Positions 15,806-25,664 of a stretch of DNA of 61,662 nt are shown here, in pieces. The position numbers were made by a program, and so were the translations under genes. Below the pieces are notes generated by a model, which saw only the letters and a program-made list of their open reading frames with translations, ran no database searches and was not told the DNA's origin. Source of the stretch: RZYY01 sp036794825 (GTDB lineage: Bacteria > Bacteroidota > Bacteroidia > Bacteroidales > 4484-276). The DNA is taken from positions 1 to 61,662 of the forward strand of contig DAIRGA010000030.1 of assembly GCA_036794825.1 (NCBI GenBank), in the 5' to 3' direction. Every line of letters starts with the position of its first letter. The stretch's first letter is position 1.

Positions 15806-18595
15806 GTGAATCGTAATTCTATCACTGAAAAATTAATCAGACCTGACCTGCGAATGACAAAAAACGATAAAGGACAATGGCATGCCATTGATTATGATGA
15901 GGTATTAAAAAATTTCGAGAGTTCTTTACATGGGTTGAATCTGGAAGAAGCAAAAAAAAGACTTTCGGAATATGGTGCTAACCAACTCAAACGAGGAACC
16001 AAAGATGGAGTCATAAAGGTGCTGTGGCGACAAATCAATAATCCGTTGATTTGGGTTCTTATTGGTTCAAGTACATTGGCTACGGCTTTAGGTAAAATTA
16101 CAGACGGAATGGTGGTTCTTGCAGTAGTTGTAGTGAACTCAATCATCGGTTTTATCCAGGAGTACAAAGCTGGTAAAGCAATTGAAGCGCTTAGCAGCAT
16201 GGTTCCGGAAAATGCAACAGTAACCCGGGGTGGCAACATTGAAACAATACCTGTTTCGGATATTGTACCCGGTGATATAGTACATTTAGCTGCCGGCGAG
16301 CGCATACCTGCCGATATGAGAATTATACAACAGAAAAACCTGCAAGCCGAAGAAGCTGCTCTTACCGGCGAATCGGTGCCTTCACAAAAAACTGCCGAAG
16401 CGGTCAGGGCAGATGCTGTAATTGGCGACAGAAAATGCATGGTTTATAGTGGTACTTTGGTTGTTTCGGGCACCGCCACTGCTGTTGTTGTAAATACCGG
16501 AGTGAATACCGAGCTTGGCAAAATCTCCGATATGCTTAGCGAAACCGTAGATTTGGACACACCGCTTACCCAAAAGCTGGGTATTATCGGCAAGTATTTA
16601 ACCATTGGTATTGTAGCCATTACTTCAGTGATTATGGTTATTGGAACTTACCGCATGTTAGGGCAGGGAGTGCTTTTGTTCGATGCACTTAAGGAAAGTT
16701 TAGTTTTTGCAATTGCGCTGGCAGTTGGAGCCATTCCCGAAGGACTTCCCGCAGTTGTTACCATTGCTCTTGCCATTGGCGTGCAGCGGATGGCAAAACG
16801 AAAAGCCATTATTCGCAAGCTTCCTGCAGTTGAAACCCTGGGAAGCACTACCGTAATTTGCTCCGACAAAACCGGCACGCTTACACGCAACGAAATGACA
16901 GTAAATGAATTATGGAATTACAATCATAGTATTCAGGTCACCGGCGTTGGTTATAACAAAGAAGGATGTTTCAAGCAAAACGGCGTCGAAATAACAACCC
17001 TGCCCGATGATATGCTGCTATTATTGAGAAAAGCAGTGCTTTGCAGCGATGCGAATGTGATTTACAAAGGCAATGAATATAGCATTTCGGGCGACCCAAC
17101 AGAAGTGGCGTTGGTAGTAGCAGCTGCAAAAGCGGGTATTTCCATTGATGGTTTACGTAAGGAAAAACCAAGAAAAGACGTGATTCCTTTCGACTCCGAA
17201 AAGCAATTTATGGCAACCCTCAACGACAATATTACCATAAAAGGAGCGCCCGAAGTCATATTACAACGTTGTTCTGTGCATATCGGTGGCAGTAGTTTGG
17301 ATTCCCAAAGGATTTTTTCTCATATTGAACTACTCGGATCCAAAGGAATGCGCGTACTCGGTATAGCCCAAAAAATTCATAGCAAAAGTGGCGAAATATC
17401 AGCCGAAGATGTTGAAAGTGATTTTGAATTTATAGGATTGATAGGTATGATTGACCCGCCGCGAGCCGAAGCCATCGAAGCCATAAAAGCCTGCCATAAA
17501 GCGGGAATAACGGTAAAAATGATTACAGGAGACCACCATGCAACGGCCCGTGCCATTGGTATGGAATTGGGACTTTCGACTAATGGTAATATAATAACCG
17601 GCCAGGTTTTGTCGAAATTGGATGATGCAGAATTAGATAAAATCATACAAAGCACCAATATTTTTGCACGCGTTGCTCCTGAGCACAAACTTCGTTTGGT
17701 AAAAGCTTTACAGAAAAAAAATGAAATTGTTGCCATGACCGGTGATGGGGTGAACGATGCGCCATCGCTCAAGCAATCGAATGTGGGCGTGGCTATGGGT
17801 ATTACTGGAACATCTGTTTCCAAAGAATCTTCGGACATTGTGCTGTCTGATGACAACTTTTCGAGTATAGCTGCAGCTGTTGAGGAGGGGCGCAGGGTTT
17901 ACGACAACCTGCTCAAATCACTCGCCTTTTTATTACCCACCAATTTAGGTCTTGCATTTATCCTTATCTATGGCATCATGTTCTTTCCTTTCGATCCTGT
18001 AGCGAAAGAATTACTACTTCCCATGTTGCCAACGCAGCTCTTGTGGATAAACCTGGTAGCAGCCATTGCACTTGCATTACCGCTTGCTTTCGAAGTAAAG
18101 GAGCCTGATGTTATGAATCGCCCGCCACGAAAATCCAACGAGGCGCTTTTCAACAGATTTGTAACTTTCAGATTGTTTTTTGTTTCGATACTTATGACTG
18201 TTGGCACGATAGCGCTTTTTAGCTGGACATACACCGAATCACTGACAAATGGAATGCTACAAACCGATGCTTTGGCACGATCACAAACCATTGCAGTAAC
18301 ATTCATCATTTTTTTCCAGATATTTTATCTGATAAACTGCAGGTCGCTTAAAGATTCGGTATTGAAAATCGGTATTTTTAGCAATGGTTTTATCTTCTTA
18401 GGAATCGGTGTGATTTTACCTTTGCAAGCACTGTTTATTTACCTGCCAATTATGCAAAAAGTGTTTGGAACTGCTTCGCTTGATGGTACAGGACTGCTGA
18501 TTTCGTTTGTTGCAGGCGCAGTAATATTTTTGGTAATCAGTATCGAAAAATGGCTGATCAGGGAGGTGCTGAGAAACAAGAAAAAAATCAGTTAA
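15806..18595 (+). CDS. P2-type cation-transporting P-type ATPase (HAD-IC family)
   Basis: This 929-residue membrane pump has the N-terminal cation ATPase domain, the actuator TGES loop (ALTGESVPSQK), the phosphorylated Asp354 in CSDKTGTLTRNE, and the hinge motifs MTGDGVNDAPSLKQ. The general fold is that of Ca2+ pumps. M4 has PEGLP with the ion-site glutamate. In M5, however, TNLGLA keeps Asn713 but has Leu716 where SERCA has Glu771. In M6, NLVAAIA keeps Asn749 but has Ala753 where SERCA has Asp800. The transported ion therefore cannot be assigned. The frame opens at GTG 15806; an ATG at 15854 is an alternative. It is a monocistronic gene. Confidence 0.88.
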   Translation: MNRNSITEKLIRPDLRMTKNDKGQWHAIDYDEVLKNFESSLHGLNLEEAKKRLSEYGANQLKRGTKDGVIKVLWRQINNPLIWVLIGSSTLATALGKITDGMVVLAVVVVNSIIGFIQEYKAGKAIEALSSMVPENATVTRGGNIETIPVSDIVPGDIVHLAAGERIPADMRIIQQKNLQAEEAALTGESVPSQKTAEAVRADAVIGDRKCMVYSGTLVVSGTATAVVVNTGVNTELGKISDMLSETVDLDTPLTQKLGIIGKYLTIGIVAITSVIMVIGTYRMLGQGVLLFDALKESLVFAIALAVGAIPEGLPAVVTIALAIGVQRMAKRKAIIRKLPAVETLGSTTVICSDKTGTLTRNEMTVNELWNYNHSIQVTGVGYNKEGCFKQNGVEITTLPDDMLLLLRKAVLCSDANVIYKGNEYSISGDPTEVALVVAAAKAGISIDGLRKEKPRKDVIPFDSEKQFMATLNDNITIKGAPEVILQRCSVHIGGSSLDSQRIFSHIELLGSKGMRVLGIAQKIHSKSGEISAEDVESDFEFIGLIGMIDPPRAEAIEAIKACHKAGITVKMITGDHHATARAIGMELGLSTNGNIITGQVLSKLDDAELDKIIQSTNIFARVAPEHKLRLVKALQKKNEIVAMTGDGVNDAPSLKQSNVGVAMGITGTSVSKESSDIVLSDDNFSSIAAAVEEGRRVYDNLLKSLAFLLPTNLGLAFILIYGIMFFPFDPVAKELLLPMLPTQLLWINLVAAIALALPLAFEVKEPDVMNRPPRKSNEALFNRFVTFRLFFVSILMTVGTIALFSWTYTESLTNGMLQTDALARSQTIAVTFIIFFQIFYLINCRSLKDSVLKIGIFSNGFIFLGIGVILPLQALFIYLPIMQKVFGTASLDGTGLLISFVAGAVIFLVISIEKWLIREVLRNKKKIS

Positions 18596-18859
18596 CTATC
18601 ATCTCATGTTTCACTTTAAGTATTTAGCAATCCGTAGAAATTGGAACTATAAGGTTCGTATTCAGTATTGTTAACGATCATCAAGCATGAAAACCAAAGT
18701 GCGAGGTAAATTTCGAAGCTGAAAATAGAATTTGTTTGGTCAACTGGGGTTTTGTGGGGATTGGAGTCATCTGTAAAAGAAGTAATTAACACCGGATGAA
18801 AGTGAGCCAAAGCCGCTACAATACATTAGCACAATAGGATTAACTACCTGATGATTGAT

Positions 18860-19525
18860 TTAGCCCCGTTCTCCAAAAATGATGCTTCCCAATCTTACTA
18901 TTGTGCTGCCTTCCTCAATGGCTATCCTGTAATCGCCCGACATGCCCATGGAGATTTCTTTGAAAGCTGCATCGCTGTGAAAATAGCTCTGCTTGAGGGT
19001 GTCAAAGATTTTTCTTAGCTGCCGGAACTCTTTTCTTACCTGATTTTCATCATCGGTAAAAGTAGCCATACCCATTACACCGCAAATGATGACATTGTGG
19101 AGTTTGCCAAAATATTCGTTGTCGAGGATTGCTTTGGTTTCTGCCATATCGAGGCCAAATTTTGTCTCCTCTTCAGCAATATGAAACTGGAGCAGGCAAG
19201 GGATACGACGGTCAACGGCCAATGCGTGTTTATTTACTTCCTGCAACACTTTCAGGCGGTCAACCGATTCGATCATTGTAACAAATGGGGCAATAAATTT
19301 GATTTTGTTGGTTTGCAGATGACCGATAAAGTGCCACTGTATGTCGTGCGGCAATTGCGGCTGCTTGGCAGCCATCTCCTGAACTTTATTCTCACCAAAA
19401 ATTCTCTGACCAGCACTGTAAGCTTCCAAGATCTCAGGAACACCCTTGGTTTTGGAAACTGCCACCAGTTTTACTTTTGGCGGTAATTCACGTGTGATTC
19501 CAGCAATGTTTTGGCTGATTGTCAT
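18860..19525 (-). CDS. yggS: YggS/PROSC family pyridoxal-phosphate homeostasis protein
   Basis: This 221-residue cytoplasmic PLP-binding protein resembles the N-terminal barrel of alanine racemase. Family members keep free PLP levels in balance. The PLP lysine is Lys25 in VAVSKTKG. Other family blocks are FGENKVQEM, WHFIGHLQTNK, and the C-terminal ISMGMSGDYRIAIEEGSTIVRLGSIIFG. It is slightly shorter than the E. coli protein (234). It follows pckA on the same strand, but a strong terminator between them suggests separate transcription. Confidence 0.92.
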   Translation of the reverse strand: MTISQNIAGITRELPPKVKLVAVSKTKGVPEILEAYSAGQRIFGENKVQEMAAKQPQLPHDIQWHFIGHLQTNKIKFIAPFVTMIESVDRLKVLQEVNKHALAVDRRIPCLLQFHIAEEETKFGLDMAETKAILDNEYFGKLHNVIICGVMGMATFTDDENQVRKEFRQLRKIFDTLKQSYFHSDAAFKEISMGMSGDYRIAIEEGSTIVRLGSIIFGERG

Positions 19526-19564
19526 TACTTTTTTTCTGCAAAACTAAAATTAAAAGGGTTAATG

Positions 19565-19600
19565 AAAACGATCCGGCTTTATGATTAGTAAGCCGGATCG
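19565..19600 (-). terminator. Intrinsic terminator downstream of pckA
   Basis: An 11-base perfect inverted repeat (CGATCCGGCTT at 19569-19579, AAGCCGGATCG at 19590-19600) with a 10-base loop is followed on the minus strand by TTTTCATTAA. It lies 65 bases beyond the pckA stop and 40 bases before the yggS start. Confidence 0.75.
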
Positions 19601-19664
19601 TCGGATTATTTTTCTCAGATCAATTAAAATGGCCTGAGGTGCTTATTGGTTGATTTTCATTAGT

Positions 19665-21314
19665 TTATTTGCCCGGGCAAACGCTGATAACCGAATCTTT
19701 TATCTGTTTATGACCATAGTTTTTGTCGAAGGAATCGCTGAATTTTTTAGCCAGCATCTGCGCCTGTTTGTCGTAAGCATTTTTATCCTGCCATGTATTT
19801 TTTGGCCACAGCATTTCTGAAGGCACGCCTGGACAAGATGTTGGCACATCAACATGGAAGAGATTATCGCGCTCATATTCCACTTTTTCCAGTTCACCTG
19901 AAAGCGCTGCATCCACCATTTTTCTGGTCAGTGTCAGGTCAATCCTTTTGCCGGTTCCGTAAGCTCCGCCGCTCCAGCCGGTATTAATCAGATAGACTTT
20001 GGTATTGAACTTTTTCATTTTCTCGCCAAGCATACCTGCATAAACATCCGGGTTGCCCGGCATAAAAGGCTGGCCAAAGAAACGGGAGAATGTAGCCTGT
20101 GGCTCGGTAACTCCGGTCTCAGTGCCTGCAAGTTTACTTGTGTAGCCCATCAGGAACCAGAGCATGGCCTCATCCTCATTGAGTCGTGAAACCGGCGGTA
20201 GTACTCCGTAGGCGTCGGCAGTGAGGAAAAGTATGGTTGACGGATGGCCAGAAACGGACGATTCTTTTATGTTTTTCAGATAGCTCAACAGGTAAGAAGC
20301 CCGTGAGTTGGGTGTAAGGCGGTCGTCGTAAAAGTCAAAGGTGCCGTCGGGATAAATCATCGCATTTTCGACAATAGATCCATGATTCAGGTAGTCGTCC
20401 TTATGCATGATGGCATCGTAAATGTCCGGCTCTTTTTTCGGGTTGATGTCAATCATCTTGGCATAACACCCAAACTCAAAGTTGGCAATTCCGTCTTCGC
20501 TCCAGCCATGCTCGTCGTCGCCAAGCAGTGCGCGGTTAGGATCTGCTGAAAGGGTTGTTTTTCCTGTCCCGGAAAGTCCGAGCAGCAGGGCTGAATCTCC
20601 GTTAGGGCCTTCATTAGCAGAGCAATGCAGCGGAAGAATTCCTTCAAAAGGAAGCAGGTAATTCATCACGGTGAAGATCATTTTCTTGATGCTGCCCATG
20701 TAGGCTGATCCAACGATTACGCCTACTCTGCGGTCGAAATCTATCGCAACCACCATGTCGGAAGTGGTTCCGTCTGGCATTTTTCTCAGTCGCCCTTCAT
20801 ACCTTGCGGGATTTAGTTTGCGATGAGGAATGGCAACCAATTCGAAGCCGTTCTGGTGAAAAACACTGCGGTGAAGGTCACCGGGCACAGGCCGGAACAT
20901 ATTATCAGTGAAAAGTGCGTGCAATGAACTCGGAGTGACCACTTTAACAGGCAGCGCATACTTGCTGTCGGCGCCAACAACGCGATCGGTGATTTGCAGG
21001 TGTTTTGCTTCTTTGAGGAACCCCAGGGCATCCTCGAAAATCATATCAAAAGTCTCTTCGTCTATCGGGATATTGTTGGGTGAAGTCCAGTCAATGGTAT
21101 GTTCGCTCAGGCTGCGTTTTACCGAAACGGTATCTTTTGGCGAGCGTCCGCCAGATTCTGTCCTTGTCCATGTAGCCAATGCACCTGATTCGCTAACAAT
21201 AGCCTCCCTGTTCTCAACTGCCATGCGGATTAGTTCCCTGCGTGGAATATTGTCGAAAACAGTACCGTGCGACTGAATTGCGCTGTGAAGTTTCTCCTTC
21301 AATGTCTTGTTCAT
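19665..21314 (-). CDS. pckA: Phosphoenolpyruvate carboxykinase (ATP)
   Basis: The enzyme interconverts oxaloacetate + ATP and PEP + CO2 + ADP in the cytoplasm; in many anaerobic Bacteroidota it runs in the carboxylating direction towards succinate. At 549 residues it has the family length. The phosphate-binding kinase loop GLSGTGKTTLSAD and the preceding LPLHCSANEG block are intact. The metal-binding DDEHGW segment and the substrate-site R(Y)EGRLR block are also present. The start ATG at 21314 is preceded by a promoter at 21386-21415. Confidence 0.97.
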   Translation of the reverse strand: MNKTLKEKLHSAIQSHGTVFDNIPRRELIRMAVENREAIVSESGALATWTRTESGGRSPKDTVSVKRSLSEHTIDWTSPNNIPIDEETFDMIFEDALGFLKEAKHLQITDRVVGADSKYALPVKVVTPSSLHALFTDNMFRPVPGDLHRSVFHQNGFELVAIPHRKLNPARYEGRLRKMPDGTTSDMVVAIDFDRRVGVIVGSAYMGSIKKMIFTVMNYLLPFEGILPLHCSANEGPNGDSALLLGLSGTGKTTLSADPNRALLGDDEHGWSEDGIANFEFGCYAKMIDINPKKEPDIYDAIMHKDDYLNHGSIVENAMIYPDGTFDFYDDRLTPNSRASYLLSYLKNIKESSVSGHPSTILFLTADAYGVLPPVSRLNEDEAMLWFLMGYTSKLAGTETGVTEPQATFSRFFGQPFMPGNPDVYAGMLGEKMKKFNTKVYLINTGWSGGAYGTGKRIDLTLTRKMVDAALSGELEKVEYERDNLFHVDVPTSCPGVPSEMLWPKNTWQDKNAYDKQAQMLAKKFSDSFDKNYGHKQIKDSVISVCPGK

Positions 21315-21385
21315 GATAAAATCAGATTTGAATAAAAGTGTTATTGAAAAATGTTAATTGTTTGCTTGCTAAAAATTTCGGGCTG

Positions 21386-21415
21386 CAAATATCTTACTTT
21401 TAAAGGTTAGAACAA
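21386..21415 (-). promoter_or_regulatory. Probable pckA promoter
   Basis: On the minus strand a TTG at 21413-21415 lies 19 bases before GATATTTG (21386-21393), close to the Bacteroidota TTTG-N19-TAnnTTTG pattern but with G-A in place of T-A at the first positions. The leader to the ATG would be about 65 bases. Confidence 0.4.
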
Positions 21416-21531
21416 GTGTGCAGCGAAAAAATTGATCTTAACGACCCTTCCGGGACAGTCGTAATTGAAATCACTTTTTTGAGAAAAATCCTGACGAAAC
21501 GAAATCCTGCAGTAACAACAGTGCGGGTGGT

Positions 21532-24500
21532 TTAATCCTCGCCTCGGCCGTGGCAGTTTTTGTATTTCTTTCCGCTACCACAGGGGCATGGCTCATTGCG
21601 TCCAACTTTTTTCTCCACCTTAACCGGCTGAGGTTTCTGACGCTGCTGTGTATTGCTGTTGGCCTGCGAAAGCAAGTCATCGCGACCTTCCTGCATCTTG
21701 CGGCGGTCAATCTTTCTTGGGATTTGGGCCTCTTTCACATCAGATGGATTTTGAATCGGAAGATCGCCCTTGATGAGGAAAGAGGTTATTTCGCGGTTGA
21801 TCTTTTGGATCATCCTTTTGAAAAGCTGGAAAGATTCGAATTTGTAAATCAGCAAGGGATCTTTCTGTTCATAGGTGGCTGCCTGCACGGATTGTTTCAG
21901 GTCGTCCATTTCGCGGAGATGTTCCTTCCAGGCTTCGTCTATCATGCCAAGAGTCACGCTCTTTTCGATGGAAAGGTTGATCTCCCTGACTCCGTTTTCA
22001 TAGGCCTTTCTCAGGTTGACGATAATGTTTCTGGTTTTTAACCCGTCGCTTATAGGAATGGCGATATTTTCGAAATTGGTATGATTTTCAAAAACATCCT
22101 TGATTACCGGTGCAGCCTTTTCGGCAATTATTTTCATCTTTTGCTTGTAAGACTGGTACACCTTTTCAAAGAGTTTCCCTGTGAGCGAATCCTTTGAGTC
22201 CTGCAGAAACTCCTTATTTGAAAAAGGTACAGTTACTGCCATATCTTTTAATACTTCGAGCCTGAATCCTTCGAAGTCGCCGTTTTCCTGGTAATCAGAA
22301 ACGATCTGATCGCAAAGGTCGAACATCATGTTGGAGATATCCACTTCGAGACGCTCGCCAAAGAGGGCATTGCGACGGCGGCGATAAATCACCTCACGCT
22401 GCTGATTCATTACGTCGTCGTATTCCAGCAGCCGTTTCCTGATGCCGAAGTTGTTCTCTTCCACTTTTCTCTGTGCTCTTTCGATGGATTTGGTGATCAT
22501 GGAGTGCTGAATCATCTCACCCTCCTTGATGCCCATTCTGTCCATTATCTTCGAAATACGCTCGGAACCGAACATGCGCATGAGGTCATCTTCAAGAGAG
22601 ACAAAGAACTGCGAGCTACCCGGATCGCCCTGGCGACCTGAACGCCCACGCAATTGGCGGTCAACGCGTCGTGATTCATGGCGCTCGGTACCGATAATAG
22701 CCAAACCGCCTGATTCCTTCACACCCTGACCGAGTTTGATATCCGTTCCTCGACCTGCCATATTGGTGGCGATGGTCACTCTGCCGGGTTTACCGGCTTC
22801 TGCTACAATTTCAGCTTCCCGTTGGTGAAGCTTGGCGTTCAGTACGTTATGCTGAATCCTCTGGCGGGTTAACATCCTGCTCAGCAGTTCTGAGGTTTCC
22901 ACTGACGTTGTTCCTACCAATACCGGGCGTCCTTTTTCTACGAGTGCTTCTATATCTGAAATTACAGCGTTGAACTTCTCTCTTTTGGTTTTGTAAACAA
23001 GGTCTTCACGATCATCGCGCACGATTGGACGATTGGTTGGAATTACCACCACATCCAGTTTGTAAATATCCCACAACTCGCCCGCTTCAGTTTCAGCAGT
23101 ACCTGTCATTCCCGCCAACTTTTTGTACATCCTGAAATAGTTCTGCAATGTAATAGTAGCGTAAGTCTGGGTGGCAGCCTCGATCTTTACGTTTTCTTTG
23201 GCTTCGATGGCCTGGTGAAGCCCATCGGAGTAACGCCGCCCTTCGAGGATACGTCCGGTTTGCTCATCAACGATTTTAACTTTGTTGTCCATCACCACAT
23301 ATTCCACATCCTTTTCGAACATCGAATAGGCTCTCAAAAGCTGATTTACAGTATGAATCCTTTCTGATTTAACTGAGAATTCCCGCATAAGCTCGTTGCG
23401 TTTTTCAGTTTTCTTTTGGTCTGTCAAATCCGATTTGTCCAGGTCAGCCAGTTCTGCGCCAAGATCTGGAATGATAAAGAAACTTGGATCGTTGTAGGAA
23501 GAGCTTAGTAGGTCAATTCCATTGTCGGTAAGCTCGATAGAGTTATTTTTTTCATCAATCACAAAATATAGCGGGTCGTTGATGATGTGCATATGTTTGC
23601 TTTGCTCCTGCATGTAAAATCCTTCGGTTTTGGTCATCAGGGATTTCATTCCGGGCTCGCTCAAAAACTTTATTAAAGCTTTATTTTTTGGCAGGCCATG
23701 ATGAGCGCGCAGCAGGAATTCACCTCCTTTTTTCTGGTTATCATCGCTCACATTTTCGCCGGTCAGGATTTGCTTGGCGTCCGAAAGAAGTTTGGTAACC
23801 AGGTTTCGCTGAGCATTGTAGAGTCGTTGCACGTTTTCTTTCATTTCGTCGAAAAGCTGGTTGTCGCCCTTCGCCGTGGGACCTGAAATAATAAGAGGTG
23901 TACGTGCGTCATCAATTAACACAGAGTCAACTTCGTCGACAATAGCGTAATTATGCTGACGCTGAACAAGTTCTACGGGATTACCGGTCATATTGTCACG
24001 CAGATAGTCAAAGCCAAATTCGTTGTTGGTGCCGTAGGTAATGTCGGCGAGGTAAGCTTTGCGGCGTGATTCGGAATTCGGCTCGTGCCGGTCAATACAA
24101 TCCACTTTTAATCCGTGGAACATATAGAGCATACCCATCCATTCAGAGTCGCGTTTGGCCAGGTAATCGTTTACTGTGACCAAATGAACACCTTTACCCG
24201 GTAAAGCATTGAGGTAGAGCGGGAGAGTAGCTACCAGCGTTTTTCCTTCACCGGTGGCCATTTCGGCAATTTTTCCCTGGTGCATCACCATTCCACCGAT
24301 CAACTGTACATCATAATGCACCATATCCCATTTGATCAGGTTGCCCCCTGCCATCCACTGGTTTTTGAAATGCGCTTTATCACCCACAATATTTACATGA
24401 TCGTAACGGGCAGCAAGGTCCCGATCCATCTGTGTTGCGGTAACAATCACCTCTTCGTTTTCCTTGAACCTGCGCGCTGTCTCTTTTATCACCGAAAAAG

Positions 24501-24834
24501 CTTCAGGGAGTATATTATAAAGGATGTCCTGCGACTTTTCGTAGCTCACTTTCTCCAGCCTGTCTATCTCATTATAGAGTTTTTCCTTTTCATCTGTGGC
24601 CATATCCACCTCATTATCAATTCGCTGACGAATTTCCCGTATCTTGGTTTCTTCCCCGGCAATATGTACCGATATCATCTCCCTGAATGAAGTTGTCTTA
24701 GCTCTAAGCTCGTCGTTCGACAAGAGTTTGATGGTTTCGTAGGCTTTCAGAATTTCGGTCAGGCGGGGATTGATCTCTTTCAGGTCTTTGTCGGCTTTGG
24801 TGCCAAACAAGCTTTTTATGATGTTTTTAAACAT
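21532..24834 (-). CDS. secA: Preprotein translocase ATPase SecA
   Basis: SecA drives post-translational export through SecYEG. This copy is 1100 residues, the longer form usual in Bacteroidota. It has the Walker A region MATGEGKTLVATLP, the DEAD-like block IVDEVDSVLIDDARTPLIISG, the helicase motif TNMAGRGTDIKLGQGV and the arginine-finger region RQLRGRSGRQGDPG. The C-terminal zinc SEC-C motif is CPCGSGKKYKNCHG. The frame is open upstream to an ATG at 24909, but the family N terminus MFKNIIKSLFGTKADKD indicates the start at 24834. The extra 25 codons lie just downstream of the likely promoter. Confidence 0.97.
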   Translation of the reverse strand: MFKNIIKSLFGTKADKDLKEINPRLTEILKAYETIKLLSNDELRAKTTSFREMISVHIAGEETKIREIRQRIDNEVDMATDEKEKLYNEIDRLEKVSYEKSQDILYNILPEAFSVIKETARRFKENEEVIVTATQMDRDLAARYDHVNIVGDKAHFKNQWMAGGNLIKWDMVHYDVQLIGGMVMHQGKIAEMATGEGKTLVATLPLYLNALPGKGVHLVTVNDYLAKRDSEWMGMLYMFHGLKVDCIDRHEPNSESRRKAYLADITYGTNNEFGFDYLRDNMTGNPVELVQRQHNYAIVDEVDSVLIDDARTPLIISGPTAKGDNQLFDEMKENVQRLYNAQRNLVTKLLSDAKQILTGENVSDDNQKKGGEFLLRAHHGLPKNKALIKFLSEPGMKSLMTKTEGFYMQEQSKHMHIINDPLYFVIDEKNNSIELTDNGIDLLSSSYNDPSFFIIPDLGAELADLDKSDLTDQKKTEKRNELMREFSVKSERIHTVNQLLRAYSMFEKDVEYVVMDNKVKIVDEQTGRILEGRRYSDGLHQAIEAKENVKIEAATQTYATITLQNYFRMYKKLAGMTGTAETEAGELWDIYKLDVVVIPTNRPIVRDDREDLVYKTKREKFNAVISDIEALVEKGRPVLVGTTSVETSELLSRMLTRQRIQHNVLNAKLHQREAEIVAEAGKPGRVTIATNMAGRGTDIKLGQGVKESGGLAIIGTERHESRRVDRQLRGRSGRQGDPGSSQFFVSLEDDLMRMFGSERISKIMDRMGIKEGEMIQHSMITKSIERAQRKVEENNFGIRKRLLEYDDVMNQQREVIYRRRRNALFGERLEVDISNMMFDLCDQIVSDYQENGDFEGFRLEVLKDMAVTVPFSNKEFLQDSKDSLTGKLFEKVYQSYKQKMKIIAEKAAPVIKDVFENHTNFENIAIPISDGLKTRNIIVNLRKAYENGVREINLSIEKSVTLGMIDEAWKEHLREMDDLKQSVQAATYEQKDPLLIYKFESFQLFKRMIQKINREITSFLIKGDLPIQNPSDVKEAQIPRKIDRRKMQEGRDDLLSQANSNTQQRQKPQPVKVEKKVGRNEPCPCGSGKKYKNCHGRGED

Positions 24835-24929
24835 GTTTCTGATTTTGGTAATAAAAAATCCACTGATCAACAATGATGCCCTGATAAAATTATTGTTATC
24901 ATGACACATTGTCTCGTCATATCTGGCGG

Positions 24930-24937
24930 CAAAATTA
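24930..24937 (-). promoter_or_regulatory. Probable -7 box of secA
   Basis: On the minus strand TAATTTTG matches TAnnTTTG, about 95 bases before the chosen secA start. The leader would include an in-frame ATG at 24909. Confidence 0.4.
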
Positions 24938-25051
24938 ATTCAAAAAAATGACTGGAAAAATGATTGAAACCTTTGGATGACTTGAATTGGATGAAAAATT
25001 GAACGATTTAAGTTCAAAACGTAACCCAAAAAAAAGGTTATGGAAAAATAA

Positions 25052-25513
25052 TCATTTTAATTTCAATCCTTTAGGAATGAAATCGGCAGGATCTCCACCA
25101 TGTCGCAGGATATCCCGAACTACCGACGAATTAAGTGCAGAGTATTCGGGCATTGTCAGCAAAAACACGGTTTCGATGTTGGGATAAAGTTTTTTGTTGA
25201 TTTGGGCTATCGAGCGTTCAAACTCAAAGTCAGCTGACGTCCTCAAACCTCGCAGAATATGGGTCGCGCCGGTTTTGCGGCAATAATCAACTGTCAGTCC
25301 TGAATAAGAATCAATTACAACAGTAGGGTAGGGGCTGAAAACAAAATGGAGGAACTCCAGTCTTTGTTGGATAGTGAAAAAGCCTTGCTTGTCCTGGTTC
25401 TGGCCTATAGCTACTATGATCCTGTCAAAAAGTGGAATGGCTCTTGTGATGATATCTTCATGACCTTTTGTTATCGGATCAAATGATCCCGGAAAAACGG
25501 CTGTTTTTGACAT
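25052..25513 (-). CDS. coaD: Phosphopantetheine adenylyltransferase CoaD
   Basis: The enzyme adds AMP to 4'-phosphopantetheine in the penultimate step of coenzyme A synthesis. The 153-residue protein shows the nucleotidyltransferase start AVFPGSFDPITKGHEDII, including the TxGH-type motif, the RGLRTSADFEFE substrate segment and the late SSVVRDI block (ISSSxVRE in other CoaD). The length is normal. It is transcribed separately from secA, to judge by its own -7 box. Confidence 0.96.
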   Translation of the reverse strand: MSKTAVFPGSFDPITKGHEDIITRAIPLFDRIIVAIGQNQDKQGFFTIQQRLEFLHFVFSPYPTVVIDSYSGLTVDYCRKTGATHILRGLRTSADFEFERSIAQINKKLYPNIETVFLLTMPEYSALNSSVVRDILRHGGDPADFIPKGLKLK

Positions 25514-25529
25514 TGTGTTGAATTTTCAG

Positions 25530-25537
25530 CAAAAATA
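25530..25537 (-). promoter_or_regulatory. Probable -7 box of coaD
   Basis: On the minus strand TATTTTTG matches TAnnTTTG and lies 16 bases before the start codon, giving a very short leader. No clear -33 element is visible. Confidence 0.4.
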
Positions 25538-25625
25538 GCTGAATTTCAGTTGAAACAGCCGTTCAAACAATTCCATTCGTCAATCATTTATTTTATCCCG
25601 AATGTCCGGATTGATATTATTTGGT

Positions 25626-25633
25626 TACCTTTG
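25626..25633 (+). promoter_or_regulatory. Probable -7 box of the cold shock gene
   Basis: TACCTTTG is an exact TAnnTTTG match about 31 bases before the ATG at 25665. It supports the shorter start for the cold shock protein, because the longer frame would begin upstream of the box. Confidence 0.45.
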
Positions 25634-25664
25634 CCGCGTTAATTTATTAAATATCAATTTTTTT

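Noticed and set aside
18616..18810. 64-codon frame on the minus strand in the gap after the P-type ATPase gene
   Set aside because: No recognisable motif, no promoter box or ribosome-binding context, and length within chance expectation for an AT-rich gap.
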